Shown here one piece after another: positions 1-7,782 of a stretch of DNA of 64,000 nt. This DNA is from Chloroflexota bacterium. Its GTDB lineage: Bacteria; Chloroflexota; Anaerolineae; Promineifilales; Promineifilaceae. Where the stretch lies: contig JAGOMA010000029.1 in NCBI GenBank assembly GCA_017993775.1, positions 1 through 64,000 of the forward strand, written 5' to 3'. Every line of letters begins with the position of its first letter. The stretch's first letter is position 1. The position numbers and the translations under genes are program-made. The notes under the pieces were generated by a model. The model was not told the origin of the DNA, did not search any database, and saw nothing but the letters and a program-made list of their open reading frames with translations.

Positions 1-23
1 ACAGGAATGATCGGAGGTGGAAA

Positions 24-1043
24 TTGAAATTTGACGTCACGCTCTTATCGTTTGCTTTAGAAGAAATCCCGGCGCATGTCCAGGCCGCCGAACGTCTGGG
101 CTTTGATGGCTTGTGGATGGCCGAAACCAAAGGCGACCCATTTCTGGGGCTGACGCTGGCCGCCGAACACAGCCGCCGCCTGGAATTGGGCACAGCGATT
201 GCCGTGGCCTTCCCCCGCAGCCCGACAACGACGGCGTATATGGCCTGGGATCTGGCGCGGTTTAGCAACGGCCGTTTCATCCTCGGCCTCGGTTCGCAAG
301 TTAAAGCCCACAATGTGCTGCGCTACGGCGTGAAATGGGAAAAACCCATCAAGAAAATGCGCGAAACCATCCGCGCCATTCGCGCTCTGTGGCAGTGCTG
401 GCAGACTGGCGAACCGCTCGACTTCGTGGGTGAGTTTTTCAAATTGCAGCTCATGACCCCCTTTTTTAATCCCGGCCCTATCGCCCAACCCAATATTCCT
501 ATTTATGTCTCGGCGGTGAACGAGCAGATGCTGCGTCTGGCCGGCGAAGAATGTGACGGCGTCCATTTGCACGCCTTGCACAGCGTGCGATACATTGAAG
601 AATTTGCGCTGCCCCACATTGAGGCGGGTCTGGCGAAGCGCGGGAAAACACGGGCGGATTTTGCGTTGAATACGGCCGTGTTCGCCATCCCCACCGACGA
701 CCCACCCTATGCCGCCTGGGCCGAGAGCCACGCCAAACAACAAATCTCTTTTTACCTCAGCACGCCCGCTTACCGCGTGGTCGCCGATTTGCATGGCTGG
801 CAAGATGTGGCGCAGGAACTTAGCCAGATGGCGCGCAGCAACCAATGGGCCGCCATGCCCGACCTGATCACTGACGAGATTCTGGAAACCCTGGCGGTTA
901 CCGGCACGTGGGCAGAATTACCGGGAATCATTGTGGGGAAATACGGCCGTCTCCTCGACCGCGTCGGCTATTACCTGCCCTTCACCCCCGGCGAGAACGA
1001 AACTGGCTGGCAAACCAGCATTGCTGCCTTCAAAAATCAATAA
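24..1043 (+). CDS. LLM-class (luciferase-like) flavin/F420-dependent oxidoreductase
   Basis: A 339-residue luciferase-like monooxygenase-fold protein, expected to be a cytosolic TIM barrel that uses F420 or FMN. The N-terminal half carries the family pattern: AERLGFDGLWMAET near residues 22-35, then LELGTAI, then the RFILGLGSQV glycine-rich turn near 84-93. A later VSAVNEQMLRLAGEECDGV stretch near 163-181 is also typical of the class. It most resembles the TIGR03617-like F420 oxidoreductase group, from memory of family motifs. It starts with TTG at 24, six bases after a GGAGG at 13-17. The substrate cannot be read from the sequence. Its position ahead of acyl-CoA genes suggests catabolism, but mscL and a repeat block intervene, so an operon link is not shown. 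Confidence 0.85.
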   Translation: MKFDVTLLSFALEEIPAHVQAAERLGFDGLWMAETKGDPFLGLTLAAEHSRRLELGTAIAVAFPRSPTTTAYMAWDLARFSNGRFILGLGSQVKAHNVLRYGVKWEKPIKKMRETIRAIRALWQCWQTGEPLDFVGEFFKLQLMTPFFNPGPIAQPNIPIYVSAVNEQMLRLAGEECDGVHLHALHSVRYIEEFALPHIEAGLAKRGKTRADFALNTAVFAIPTDDPPYAAWAESHAKQQISFYLSTPAYRVVADLHGWQDVAQELSQMARSNQWAAMPDLITDEILETLAVTGTWAELPGIIVGKYGRLLDRVGYYLPFTPGENETGWQTSIAAFKNQ

Positions 1044-1177
1044 CCCCAGCTGTTCATTCCGTTGTGGTAAAGTTGCCTGGTCCCACAGAACCCATCAATT
1101 TCCAGCACCATGACATCTGGTATTCCGCTGAATTTCGACAAATTACCTGGAAATGTACCAAAGGAGATAAAAAAATT

Positions 1178-1555
1178 ATGTTAAAAGAGTTCAAAGCCTT
1201 TGTGAGTCGAGGAAATGTGATTGATTTGGCCGTCGCTGTGATTTTAGGCGCTGCCTTTGGCGCCATCATCAAATCACTGGTCGATGACATCATCATGCCG
1301 CTGGTCGGCATTGTTCTGGGCGGCGTAGATTTTACCGCGCTGACCTTTCAAGTTGGCAAGGCCACCCTGACCTACGGCAATTTTATTCAGGCTATTGTCA
1401 ACTTTCTGGTGGTCGCCTTTGCCCTTTTTCTCATCATCCGCAGCATCAACAAAACCCAAAAACAAGAAGCGCCTGCCCCGGCAGCGCCCCCGGAACCATC
1501 CGCCGAAGAGAAACTTCTGGCCGAAATCCGCGACTTGTTAAAGACAAAAAAATAG
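1178..1555 (+). CDS. mscL: Large-conductance mechanosensitive channel MscL
   Basis: A 125-residue inner-membrane channel that opens under membrane tension to release solutes during hypo-osmotic shock. The N-terminal MLKEFKAFVSRGNVIDLAVA signature leads into the first pore helix (about 14-38, ending VDDIIMPL). A periplasmic loop follows, then the second membrane helix (about 69-90) and a charged C-terminal helix (EEKLLAEIRDLL) matching the cytoplasmic bundle. The length is normal for the family. I chose the ATG at 1178, preceded by AAGGAG at 1161-1166. An open frame upstream (from 908) is only an extension through the 3' end of the preceding gene and has no family similarity. The stop codon abuts the stem-loop array that follows. 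Confidence 0.95.
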   Translation: MLKEFKAFVSRGNVIDLAVAVILGAAFGAIIKSLVDDIIMPLVGIVLGGVDFTALTFQVGKATLTYGNFIQAIVNFLVVAFALFLIIRSINKTQKQEAPAPAAPPEPSAEEKLLAEIRDLLKTKK

Positions 1556-1787
1556 ACCCCAAGGGTTTGCCCCTGAGAATTGGGATGATTTGGGTCTTAA
1601 ACCCTTGGGGTCTTGCCAGAGAAACCCGAACAGACCCCAAGGGTTTACCTCTGAGAATTTGGATGATCGGGTATCAAACCCTTGGGGTCTTGCCAGAGAA
1701 ACCCAAACAGACCCCAAGGGTTTACCTCTGAGAATTTGGATGATCGGGGTATTAAACCCTTGGGGTCTTGCAAGAGAAACCCGAACA
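1555..1787. repeat. Three tandem 77-78 bp copies of the GACCCCAAGGGTTT stem-loop
   Basis: Three head-to-tail copies (about 1555-1632, 1633-1709 and 1710-1787). Each has a perfect 14-bp stem, GACCCCAAGGGTTT pairing with AAACCCTTGGGGTC, around a 30-base loop, followed by a TTGCCAGAGAAACCC-type linker. The copies differ by a few bases. Single copies of the same stem occur elsewhere in the window. The array begins on the last base of the mscL stop codon, so it may terminate transcription, but the arms are symmetric and long U tracts are absent. Confidence 0.85.
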
Positions 1788-1806
1788 GTTACAAAATTAA
1801 TTTACA

Positions 1807-1838
1807 AGTTGGTTGGTTCGATTTCAAACCAACCAACT
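1807..1838. repeat. Inverted repeat AGTTGGTTGGTT ahead of the acyl-CoA dehydrogenase start
   Basis: AGTTGGTTGGTT at 1807-1818 pairs perfectly with AACCAACCAACT at 1827-1838 around an 8-base loop. A further AACCAACCAAC copy lies at 1851-1861, just before the GGGAG ribosome-binding site at 1863-1867. That extra arm could compete for the left arm. It is one of five similar structures next to start codons in this window. Confidence 0.7.
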
Positions 1839-1873
1839 ACTAAACCCACAAACCAACCAACAGGGAGTCAGCC

Positions 1874-3043
1874 ATGTCATCTATTTATTTTAATGCTGAA
1901 CACGAAACCTTCCGGCAAATGGTCCGAAAATTTGTCGAGACGGAAATCAATCCTCATGTCGAAGAATGGGAGGCCGCGGGTATTTTCCCGGCGCACCAAT
2001 TGTTTAAGAAAATGGGCAATCTGGGGCTGTTGGGCCTGACCTACCCCGAAGAATATGGCGGCGGCGGGGTTGATTATTGGTACCAGACCATCCTGATGGA
2101 AGAAATTGGCAAGGCCGATGCCGCCGGGCCGCCGTTGGGCATTGCCGTGCAAACCGATATGGCCACTCCCGCTCTGGCCGAAAACGGTTCTGATACCTTA
2201 AAACGTGAATACCTGGCCCCGGCCATCGCTGGTGATTTGGTCGCGGCTATCGCCATCAGTGAACCAGGGGCCGGTTCTGATGTGGCGGGCATCAAAACCT
2301 GGGCGCGGCGGGATGGCGGCGATTACCTCATTAATGGCTCCAAAATGTGGATTACTAACGGCACGCAGGCCGATTTTCTCTGCCTGTTGGCGCGTACCAG
2401 CGACGAGAAGGGGTTTCGCGGTATGTCGCTGTTTGTTGTGCCGACGCAGGCGGCGGGTTTTAGCGTGAGTCGGAAACTGGACAAATTAGGCCATCGCAGC
2501 AGCGATACGGCCATCCTGGCTTTTGATGATGTGCGCTTGCCAGAAGCCAATCGTATTGGGCCGGAAGGTATGGGGTTCATTTTGCAAATGCGCCAATTCC
2601 AGCGGGAACGATTGGCGGGCACGCTGATGGGCGTGAGCGGCATGGAAAAGATGATTCGCCGCACCATCACTTACTGCCGCGAACGCGAAACATTTGGCCA
2701 GCCGCTCATCGACAACCAGTACATTCATTTTCGTATTGCCGAGCTGCTGACGGAGGTGGAGGCGCTGCGCCAGCTTGCTTATCACTGTGTGCGTCTGTAC
2801 ATTGCCGGGGAAGATGTGACCAAAGAGGTGTCGATGGCCAAATTGAAGGGCGGGCGGTTGTCGCGCGAGGTGGCCGATACCTGCCTGCAATTTCATGGCG
2901 GCATGGGCTACGTGGAGGAATATCCGATGGCGCGTTACTTCCGCGATTCTCGGCTCATGTCGGTTGGCGGCGGCGCAGACGAGATTATGTTGGGCATCAT
3001 CGCTAAATATGAGGATATTTTGCCACGACGGAAGAAGGCGTGA
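1874..3043 (+). CDS. Acyl-CoA dehydrogenase (IVD/LCAD-type catalytic glutamate)
   Basis: A 389-residue FAD flavoprotein that introduces the alpha,beta double bond into an acyl-CoA and passes electrons to ETF. All three family regions are present: the N-terminal helical domain, the beta domain with the AIAISEPGAGSD signature near 125-136 and the KMWITNGTQAD flavin stretch near 157-167, and the C-terminal domain ending in FHGGMGYVEEYPMARYFRD. At the usual MCAD catalytic position (YEGT) the sequence reads GGGADEI. Glu258 in SGMEKM aligns instead with the catalytic base of isovaleryl- and long-chain dehydrogenases. Together with the hydratase and carboxylase downstream, this points to leucine/isovalerate or acyclic-terpenoid breakdown (liu/atu type). 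Start ATG at 1874 with GGGAG seven bases upstream. Confidence 0.92.
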   Translation: MSSIYFNAEHETFRQMVRKFVETEINPHVEEWEAAGIFPAHQLFKKMGNLGLLGLTYPEEYGGGGVDYWYQTILMEEIGKADAAGPPLGIAVQTDMATPALAENGSDTLKREYLAPAIAGDLVAAIAISEPGAGSDVAGIKTWARRDGGDYLINGSKMWITNGTQADFLCLLARTSDEKGFRGMSLFVVPTQAAGFSVSRKLDKLGHRSSDTAILAFDDVRLPEANRIGPEGMGFILQMRQFQRERLAGTLMGVSGMEKMIRRTITYCRERETFGQPLIDNQYIHFRIAELLTEVEALRQLAYHCVRLYIAGEDVTKEVSMAKLKGGRLSREVADTCLQFHGGMGYVEEYPMARYFRDSRLMSVGGGADEIMLGIIAKYEDILPRRKKA

Positions 3044-3062
3044 GGCGTAAATTGAACAGGGA

Positions 3063-3104
3063 GACCCCAAGGGTTTAAGGCCTCAAGAGCAAACCCTTGG
3101 GGTC
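3063..3104. repeat. GACCCCAAGGGTTT stem-loop
   Basis: GACCCCAAGGGTTT at 3063-3076 pairs with AAACCCTTGGGGTC at 3091-3104. This is the same 14-bp stem as in the array after mscL, here with a 14-base loop. It fills most of the 74-bp gap between the dehydrogenase and hydratase genes, ending 13 bases before the hydratase ATG. Confidence 0.85.
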
Positions 3105-3117
3105 TTTATAAATACCG

Positions 3118-3912
3118 ATGATCTACGAAACTTTGGAAATTAACCGCACAGGTAGTGTGGCTTTTGTGAACTTGAACCGGCCAGAAGCGCGGAATGCGAT
3201 GAACCGGCAGATGGTGCGTGACCTGTTGGACTATTTTGGGGCCATCCGCGACGATCGGACTGTGCGGGTGGTGGTGTTGGGCGCCAATGGATCGGTTTTT
3301 TGCGCCGGTGGCGACCTGAAGGAGATGCAGGCTGGTTTTATGGAGGATGAGGCGACGCAAGTGGCGCAGGTGCAGGTGTTTGATGAGATGTTAACGGCCG
3401 TTGCCACCGCCCCGCAAGTCACCATCGCCAAAATCCACGGGAGCGTGCTGGGCGGCGGCGTGGGTCTGGTCTGCGTTACCGACATCGCTGTGGCCGCCGC
3501 CGATGCCAGCCTGGGACTGCCCGAAGTGCGGCTGGGTCTGGTTCCGGCGGTTATCTCGCCGTATGTGGTGGCGCGGGTGGGGTTGGCCAAGGCGCGCTAC
3601 CTCATGTTGACCGGCGCGCGTCTGAATGGAACCCAGGCCGCTGAAGCTGGCCTCGTGACGACGGCCGTACAACCTGATAAACTAGACGACGCGGTACTGG
3701 AACAGGCCAACACTGTTCTGCAAGCCTCCCCAGAGGCGTTGGCCGCCTGTAAAAAGCTGCTCTTTATTGTCAACGAATTACCCCCGGCAGAAACGGCCGT
3801 CACCCGCGTCCAACTTCTCCATCACCTGCGCACCAGCGCCGAAGGGCAAGAAGGGATGCTGGCTTTTATCCAGAAACGGCCGTCGTCATGGGTAGAAAAA
3901 ATCGGAGATTAG
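3118..3912 (+). CDS. Enoyl-CoA hydratase/isomerase family protein, LiuC/AtuE-like
   Basis: A 264-residue crotonase-fold enzyme. The oxyanion-hole segments FCAGGDL (61-67) and KIHGSVLGGGVGL (105-117) are clear. The first catalytic glutamate of classical enoyl-CoA hydratase is replaced by Gly at about 116, while the second is kept as Glu136 in LPEVRLGLVPAVISPYV. That EVRxGLxPAxISPYV pattern is characteristic, from memory, of methylglutaconyl-CoA or isohexenylglutaconyl-CoA hydratases (LiuC/AtuE) rather than short-chain hydratases. The neighbouring dehydrogenase and biotin carboxylase subunit fit the order isovaleryl-CoA to methylcrotonyl-CoA to methylglutaconyl-CoA to HMG-CoA. No clear ribosome-binding site precedes the ATG. 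The repeat stem ends 13 bases upstream. Confidence 0.88.
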   Translation: MIYETLEINRTGSVAFVNLNRPEARNAMNRQMVRDLLDYFGAIRDDRTVRVVVLGANGSVFCAGGDLKEMQAGFMEDEATQVAQVQVFDEMLTAVATAPQVTIAKIHGSVLGGGVGLVCVTDIAVAAADASLGLPEVRLGLVPAVISPYVVARVGLAKARYLMLTGARLNGTQAAEAGLVTTAVQPDKLDDAVLEQANTVLQASPEALAACKKLLFIVNELPPAETAVTRVQLLHHLRTSAEGQEGMLAFIQKRPSSWVEKIGD

Positions 3913-3997
3913 AGACGAGAAATTAGAGATTCGAGATTACCGGAGATTATGACCGTCGCCAATCTCAATTTCCAATAACCAATCTCCAATCTCCCTC
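3907..3997. repeat. GAGATT/AATCTC inverted-repeat cluster before the phosphotransferase gene
   Basis: Several left-arm copies (attagaga, attagagatt, gagatt, ggagatt) between 3907 and 3948 are mirrored by right-arm copies (aatctcaa, aatctccaatctcc) between 3960 and 3994. Together they form a long imperfect hairpin. Its right side ends about eight bases before the GGAGG ribosome-binding site at 4002-4006. Confidence 0.65.
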
Positions 3998-4012
3998 TTT
4001 TGGAGGAACCTA

Positions 4013-4975
4013 GTGTCACACATCCGCGTCGTTCGTTCTTTTATTGCCAGCTCGGCCCTGGCTGAAATCATCAACCAGGAATACGATTTAGGTGGGCCGG
4101 CGAGCTGCAAGTTGTTCAGCAAAATGCTCCGCACGCAGGACAATGATCATTACAAAGTGATCGCTGGCGGCCATAAATACGTCGCCCGTGTTTACCAGTT
4201 AGGCGATCACCTGCGCCGCCAGGAGTCAGATTATGAATATGAACTGGACTGGTTGAACTTCCTCAAAGGGGAAGGCGTGCCGGTGTCTTATCCGCTGCCG
4301 CGAAAGGACGGCCGTTTCCTGGGCAGCCTCAACGCGCCGGAAGGCCAACGCTACTTCGCCCTCTTCAGTTTTGCTCCCGGTCGGCCGATGGAAATCGACA
4401 ACGACGAACAACTCTTCACCCTCGGCGCGCATATGGCCAAAATCCATGTCATCTCCAACAAATATCAGGCCCCCTTCGCCCGCCAAAAAATGGACCTGGA
4501 TTTCCTGGTAGATCGGCCAATCGCCCGCATCAAACGCGCCTGGGGCAGCGACCCCGACCACCTGACAGACCTGGACCTCCTGGTCATGTCGGCTGAAGAA
4601 GCCAAAGCAGAAATTCTGGAAATCATCAACAATCCCGAACATACGCCCGATGGCTGGGGGCCGATTGGCGGCGATTTCCACAGCACCAATACCTTTTTTA
4701 GCGATGATATGTCACCCACGTTCTTCAATTTTGACCTGTGCGGACCGGGTTGGCGCGCTTATGACATCGCCGCCTTTTTACAGAATACCGATCTGATCAA
4801 CACCTCCGAGAATCTGGCAGAGGCATTTTTTGCCGGGTATTATTCGGAACGGCCGTTATCCAACAACGAACACGCCGCCATTTCCCCGCTGCTCACCATT
4901 CGCCGCATCTGGCTCACCGGCACCTTCACCCGCGACGACGTGCCCGTAGGGTATTCGTTTATCGCGCCGGCCTAA
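4013..4975 (+). CDS. Phosphotransferase (APH/choline-kinase-like fold) family protein
   Basis: A 320-residue protein of the aminoglycoside-phosphotransferase-like kinase fold. The catalytic loop reads GGDFHSTNTFF (about residues 222-232), corresponding to HxDxxxxN with the first His replaced by Gly. It is followed by the metal-binding FNFDLCGPGWRAYDIA segment. The N-lobe region YKVIAGGHKYVARVYQ fits the nucleotide-binding strands, with Lys/Arg candidates for ATP contact. It resembles SrkA/homoserine-kinase-II-like proteins more than true resistance enzymes, so I would not predict antibiotic resistance. The GTG start at 4013 follows GGAGG at 4002-4006. It is embedded between acyl-CoA genes on the same strand. 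Its substrate is unknown. Confidence 0.75.
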   Translation: MSHIRVVRSFIASSALAEIINQEYDLGGPASCKLFSKMLRTQDNDHYKVIAGGHKYVARVYQLGDHLRRQESDYEYELDWLNFLKGEGVPVSYPLPRKDGRFLGSLNAPEGQRYFALFSFAPGRPMEIDNDEQLFTLGAHMAKIHVISNKYQAPFARQKMDLDFLVDRPIARIKRAWGSDPDHLTDLDLLVMSAEEAKAEILEIINNPEHTPDGWGPIGGDFHSTNTFFSDDMSPTFFNFDLCGPGWRAYDIAAFLQNTDLINTSENLAEAFFAGYYSERPLSNNEHAAISPLLTIRRIWLTGTFTRDDVPVGYSFIAPA

Positions 4976-4977
4976 AA

Positions 4978-5051
4978 GTTTAAAGACTGGAGACTGGAGA
5001 CCGGTAATTCGCCATCTCCAATCTCCAGTCTCTCGTCTCCAATCTCCATCT
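4978..5051. repeat. CTGGAGA/TCTCCAG inverted-repeat cluster before the biotin carboxylase gene
   Basis: Left arms agactggagactggagacc (about 4984-5002) face right arms built of atctccaatctccagtctct plus a further tctccaatctcc, ending about 5048. The hairpin ends a few bases before the GGGGGAA ribosome-binding site of the next gene (start 5065). Its design matches the cluster at 3907-3997, although the loops and arm order differ. Confidence 0.65.
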
Positions 5052-5064
5052 TGGGGGAACTGCC

Positions 5065-7044
5065 ATGATCACTTCTATCCTCATCGCCAATCGCGGTGAA
5101 ATTGCTTGTCGCATCATTCGCACCTGCCGCAGCATGGGCATCCGCACCATCGCCGTCTTTTCCGACGCCGATACGCAGGCCCGCCATGTCTTATTGGCCG
5201 ACGAAGCCATCCATATTGGCCCGTCGCCCGTGGGTGACTCTTATCTGGCGATGGATAAAATCATCGCAGCCGCCCAACGCGCTGACGCCGAGGCCATTCA
5301 CCCCGGCTTTGGCTTTTTGGCCGAGAATGAGGCATTTGCTCAGGCCGTCATCGACGCTGGACTGATATTTATCGGCCCGACTCCGGCGGCGATGGCCGCC
5401 ATGGGCAACAAGCGGGCGGCCAAAGAGCTGGCGGCGGCGGCCGGCGTGCCTACCGTACCGGGTTACAGCGGCGCAGATCAGTCTGACGGCCGTTTCCAAC
5501 AAGAAGCGGCGCACATCGGTTACCCATTGATGGTCAAAGCGGCGGCCGGCGGCGGCGGCAAAGGCATGCGCGCTGTGGCCGACCCGGCCCACCTCGTCGA
5601 GGCGTTGGCCTCGGCGCGGCGCGAAGCGCAGCAGGCCTTTGGCTCGGGTGAGCTGCTGCTGGAAAAGCTGCTCGTCCGGCCGCGTCACATCGAATTTCAG
5701 GTGATAGGCGACACCCACGGCCAGGTGATCCATCTGGGCGAGCGGGAATGTTCCATCCAGCGCCGCCACCAAAAGGTGATTGAGGAAACGCCCTCCCCGG
5801 CGCTGACGCCGGAACTGCGGGCGGCGATGGGAGCAACGGCCGTAGCCGCTGCCCAGGTTGTCCGGTATACCAACGCCGGCACGGTGGAAATGCTGCTAGA
5901 CGCCGATGGCAATTATTATTTCTTGGAAATGAACACCCGCCTGCAAGTGGAGCATCCGGTCACGGAAATGGTCACCGGAGTGGATTTGGTAGAATGGCAG
6001 ATTAAGGTGGCCGAAGGCCAACCGCTGCCACTGGCCCAGGAGCAGATTGTCCTGCGCGGTCATGCCATCGAGGCGCGGGTGTATGCCGAGAACCCGGCCA
6101 ACGACTTTTTGCCCGTGACGGGCGACATTTTGCTCTGGCGCGAGCCGGGCGGCGACGGCGTGCGCGTAGACAGCGGCCTGCTGCCGCAGGATGCTGTGTC
6201 CATCCATTATGACCCGATGCTGGCGAAAGTGATTGCGCATGGTGAAGACCGGGCAACGGCCGTGCGCCGTCTCCTGCGCGCTTTGCAAACAACCACCCTG
6301 CTGGGGCTGATCACGAACCTGACCTTCTTGCAAGACATTCTGCGCCACCCGGCCTTCCAATCTGGCGACCTGAACACCGGTTTCATTGGCCAACACCTGC
6401 CCGATTGGCAGCCGCCCACCGGAGACGTGGATTTGGCGCTGCTGGCGGCGGCTGTGGCGCAGGCCAGCCGCCAACCACAGCCGGCCACCAGCACAGGCTA
6501 CTGGCGCAATAACCCCAACGCCGCCCAGCGGTATCGCTTTGCCATGAATGGCGAAACGATGGAAGTGCAGCTTTTTCCGGCGGCGAGACGCGCCGGTGGA
6601 TTTCAGGCCACCATCGCGGCCGACAATCCGCTGGCAGTTTATGACCTGTACCATGGGGCATTTGCGGACAACGCGCTGACGCTAACGGTGAACGGCCGTC
6701 GTCAATCGCTCGCTCTGGTTCTTACGTCCACCCACGCCTGGGCGCACACGCCAACCGGCGTGGTGGCCTTGGAGATTGTGCCGCTGCTGCCCAAGCCACG
6801 GCCGTCGGCGGAGGCGGGCGGCTCGCTGCGCGCGCCCATGCCCGGCTCGGTTTTGGCCGTGTTGGTGCAGGTAGGCGACCAGGTGGTCGAAGGGCAGCCG
6901 CTGATGAAGTTGGAAGCGATGAAAATGGAACATACCATCCGCACCGCCGCCGACGGCATTGTCGAGGCGATTTATTTTCAGCCCGGCGACACAGTGGAAG
7001 CTGACGCGCAGTTATTAAAGATCGGGAGCGGGACGGAGGCGTGA
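5065..7044 (+). CDS. Acyl-CoA carboxylase biotin carboxylase/BCCP subunit (methylcrotonyl-CoA type likely)
   Basis: A 659-residue alpha subunit. It combines ATP-dependent carboxylation of biotin with the biotin carrier domain. The N-terminal domain starts ILIANRGEIACRIIRTCR. The ATP-grasp glycine loop KAAAGGGGKGM lies near 159-169. The ERECSIQRRHQKVIEETPSP catalytic stretch follows, then FLEMNTRLQVEHPVTE with the active-site Glu and Arg. The C-terminal biotinyl domain carries EAMKMEH, with the acceptor lysine at 620. The length and fused layout fit MccA/AccA3/PccA-type subunits. The partner carboxyltransferase beta subunit is not in this window. With the dehydrogenase and hydratase upstream, methylcrotonyl- or geranyl-CoA is the likeliest substrate. 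The start ATG follows GGGGGAA, and the next gene begins on the base after its stop. Confidence 0.9.
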   Translation: MITSILIANRGEIACRIIRTCRSMGIRTIAVFSDADTQARHVLLADEAIHIGPSPVGDSYLAMDKIIAAAQRADAEAIHPGFGFLAENEAFAQAVIDAGLIFIGPTPAAMAAMGNKRAAKELAAAAGVPTVPGYSGADQSDGRFQQEAAHIGYPLMVKAAAGGGGKGMRAVADPAHLVEALASARREAQQAFGSGELLLEKLLVRPRHIEFQVIGDTHGQVIHLGERECSIQRRHQKVIEETPSPALTPELRAAMGATAVAAAQVVRYTNAGTVEMLLDADGNYYFLEMNTRLQVEHPVTEMVTGVDLVEWQIKVAEGQPLPLAQEQIVLRGHAIEARVYAENPANDFLPVTGDILLWREPGGDGVRVDSGLLPQDAVSIHYDPMLAKVIAHGEDRATAVRRLLRALQTTTLLGLITNLTFLQDILRHPAFQSGDLNTGFIGQHLPDWQPPTGDVDLALLAAAVAQASRQPQPATSTGYWRNNPNAAQRYRFAMNGETMEVQLFPAARRAGGFQATIAADNPLAVYDLYHGAFADNALTLTVNGRRQSLALVLTSTHAWAHTPTGVVALEIVPLLPKPRPSAEAGGSLRAPMPGSVLAVLVQVGDQVVEGQPLMKLEAMKMEHTIRTAADGIVEAIYFQPGDTVEADAQLLKIGSGTEA

Positions 7045-7782
7045 GTGACATCACCTCGGTTTGATATAGCCCATTTTTCGCTTAACCGGCATGGGCAGCC
7101 GGTGCTGGACAATGTTTCTTTTTACGTGGATCCTGGTGAAATTGTGTGCTTGCTGGGGCCAAGCGGCGGCGGCAAAAGCAGCCTGCTGCGCTGCTTGAAC
7201 CGCCTTACGGAGCCGCCGCCTCAAACCATCTACCTGGACGGGCAGGATGTGACCGCGATGGATGTGTTGGCTTTGCGCCGCCGGGTGGGCATGGTGTTTC
7301 AGCAGGTGGCCCTGTTCCCCGGAACCGTGGCCGACAACATCGCCTATGGACCTGGCCTCCAAGGGCAGGCTGTGTCCTCGGACGAGATTGTGCGGCTGTT
7401 GGCCCTGGCCGATTTGCCAGAGGAATTGGCCGCACGGGACAGCCAGGAGCTGTCTGGCGGGCAGGCGCAGCGAGTGGCTTTGGCGCGGGCGCTGGCCACC
7501 GGTCCGGCGGCCATGCTGTTAGACGAACCGACGAGCGCATTGGACCCGGCGGCTACGCGCAACGTGGAATCCACGATGCTTAAATTGCGTCAATCGTTGG
7601 GGTTGACGGTGCTGTGGGTAACCCATGACCCGGAACAGGCGCAGCGGGTGGCGGATCGGGTGTATTTGCTGGTAAACGGCCGTATCGAAGACGAAGGCAC
7701 ACCTGACCATTTGTTTCGACCGGGCAGCCAGCATTTAACGGCCGTGTTCGCCGCCGGCGAACTGGGAGGCGCAAGATCATGA
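7045..7782 (+). CDS. ABC transporter ATP-binding protein, FetA/YbbL-like
   Basis: A 245-residue ATPase subunit that powers the membrane protein encoded directly downstream. It has Walker A GPSGGGKSS (about 38-46), Q-loop VFQQVALFPG, signature LSGGQAQRVALARAL, Walker [14 protein letters not shown] and the switch histidine in LWVTHDP. It starts with GTG at 7045, immediately after the TGA of the carboxylase gene, and its own stop overlaps the permease start (ATGA at 7779-7782), so the pair is translationally coupled. With a FetB-type permease the pair matches the FetAB system, described in Escherichia coli as an iron exporter. The substrate here is inferred from family membership only. Confidence 0.88.
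   Translation: MTSPRFDIAHFSLNRHGQPVLDNVSFYVDPGEIVCLLGPSGGGKSSLLRCLNRLTEPPPQTIYLDGQDVTAMDVLALRRRVGMVFQQVALFPGTVADNIAYGPGLQGQAVSSDEIVRLLALADLPEELAARDSQELSGGQAQRVALARALATGPAAMLLDEPTSALDPAATRNVESTMLKLRQSLGLTVLWVTHDPEQAQRVADRVYLLVNGRIEDEGTPDHLFRPGSQHLTAVFAAGELGGARS

Noticed and set aside
908..1177. N-terminal extension of MscL (long open frame from 908)
   Set aside because: The extra residues overlap the preceding oxidoreductase gene in another frame and do not match the family. The ATG at 1178 has its own ribosome-binding site and gives a normal-length MscL.
1555..1787. CRISPR-like array
   Set aside because: Three tandem units look array-like, but the whole unit repeats, including the loop and linker. 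There are no variable spacers and no cas genes in the window.
1590..2039. 149-codon open frame across the repeat array
   Set aside because: It is a repeat-derived translation (NPWGLARETQTDPKGLP units) that runs out of frame into the dehydrogenase gene.
4013..4975. Antibiotic resistance by aminoglycoside phosphotransferase
   Set aside because: The fold is shared, but the catalytic loop lacks the usual HGD and the gene is embedded in acyl-CoA metabolism. Nothing supports a resistance role.
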